In this document: positions 63,953 to 64,000 of the stretch, in pieces
Numbering within the stretch: position 1 is the stretch's first letter
How the letters are laid out: each line of letters opens with the position of its first letter
NCBI GenBank assembly: GCA_903918375.1
Contig: CAIXED010000022.1
Coordinates: 1 to 64,000, forward strand
Origin: an uncultured Pseudomonadota bacterium
GTDB taxonomy: Bacteria; Pseudomonadota; Gammaproteobacteria; Methylococcales; Methylomonadaceae
Reading direction: 5' to 3'
DNA: 64,000 nucleotides
Translations under genes and position numbers: made by a program
Notes under the pieces: model-generated
The model's input: only the letters and a program-made list of their open reading frames with translations
Database searches by the model: none
What the model was told of the DNA's origin: nothing

Positions 63953-64000
63953 GTGGTGTGATGGGTTAAAATTACACAGTTAATTTGCGATAATAATAAG

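Overview
The window reads as a chromosome segment of a motile, Gram-negative gammaproteobacterium. The evidence is the flagellar gene order (flgBCDEFGHIJKL; flhB-flhA-flhF-flhG-fliA followed by a MotC/MotD-type stator pair), an RpoH sigma factor, GlnRS without an extra C-terminal domain, a FimV-like protein and a bioBFHCD cluster. A methanotroph-like (Methylococcales) host fits the mix, but that is a guess; no taxonomic marker was compared.

Layout. 1-1.2 kb: the 3' end of a large YDG-repeat exoprotein gene. 1.65-4.06 kb: a very small integrated element (P4-type tyrosine integrase plus two small membrane-protein genes) lying against tRNA-Leu(CAA), with a decayed copy of the tRNA flank at its far end. 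4.05-6.9 kb: tRNA-Leu with a near-consensus promoter, rpoH with a CIRCE operator (HrcA site) in its leader, and glnS. 6.9-14.7 kb: accessory and housekeeping genes: two secreted proteins of unknown role, a fructosamine-kinase-family gene, a ParDE-like and a VapBC-like toxin-antitoxin pair, a spermidine-synthase-like protein, a YgiQ-type radical SAM protein and a gamma-glutamylcyclotransferase-like protein. Two 122-bp repeats carrying perfect 23-bp inverted repeats bracket one of the secreted-protein genes.

14.9-51.5 kb is an almost uninterrupted flagellar region. The plus strand carries flgB-flgL (rod, hook, rings, junctions), then fliE, and at the far end flgA-flgM-flgN. The minus strand carries fliF-G-H-I-J-K-M-N-O-P-Q-R (basal body, motor switch, export) and flhB-A-F-G, fliA, motC, motD, a short FimV-like gene, the flagellin gene, flaG, fliD, fliS, fliT, a second FliK-like gene and an FlhB C-terminal paralogue. 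Sigma-28-type promoters of form TAAAGTTT-N11-NYCGTTAA (or a close variant) stand before flgK, fliC and flgM, and the sigma-28 gene (fliA) and its anti-sigma gene (flgM) are both present, so late-gene control can be read from the sequence. The most striking feature is the flagellin: its variable middle carries a C-type-lectin-like domain with both calcium/sugar motifs (EPN and WND), suggesting a filament that binds carbohydrate. FlhG has lost its ATP-binding P-loop, so flagellar number/placement control may also be altered.

51.5-58.6 kb is a worn iron-uptake module: a FecI-type sigma factor with an internal deletion, a frameshifted fecR, toxin-antitoxin debris plus an intact YafQ/DinJ-like pair, an STN-domain TonB-dependent receptor and a PepSY membrane protein. 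It lies between a truncated comF copy and the intact comF. 58.7-63.9 kb: comF, divergent from a complete bioB-F-H-C-D operon with overlapping genes, ending in a terminator-like hairpin.
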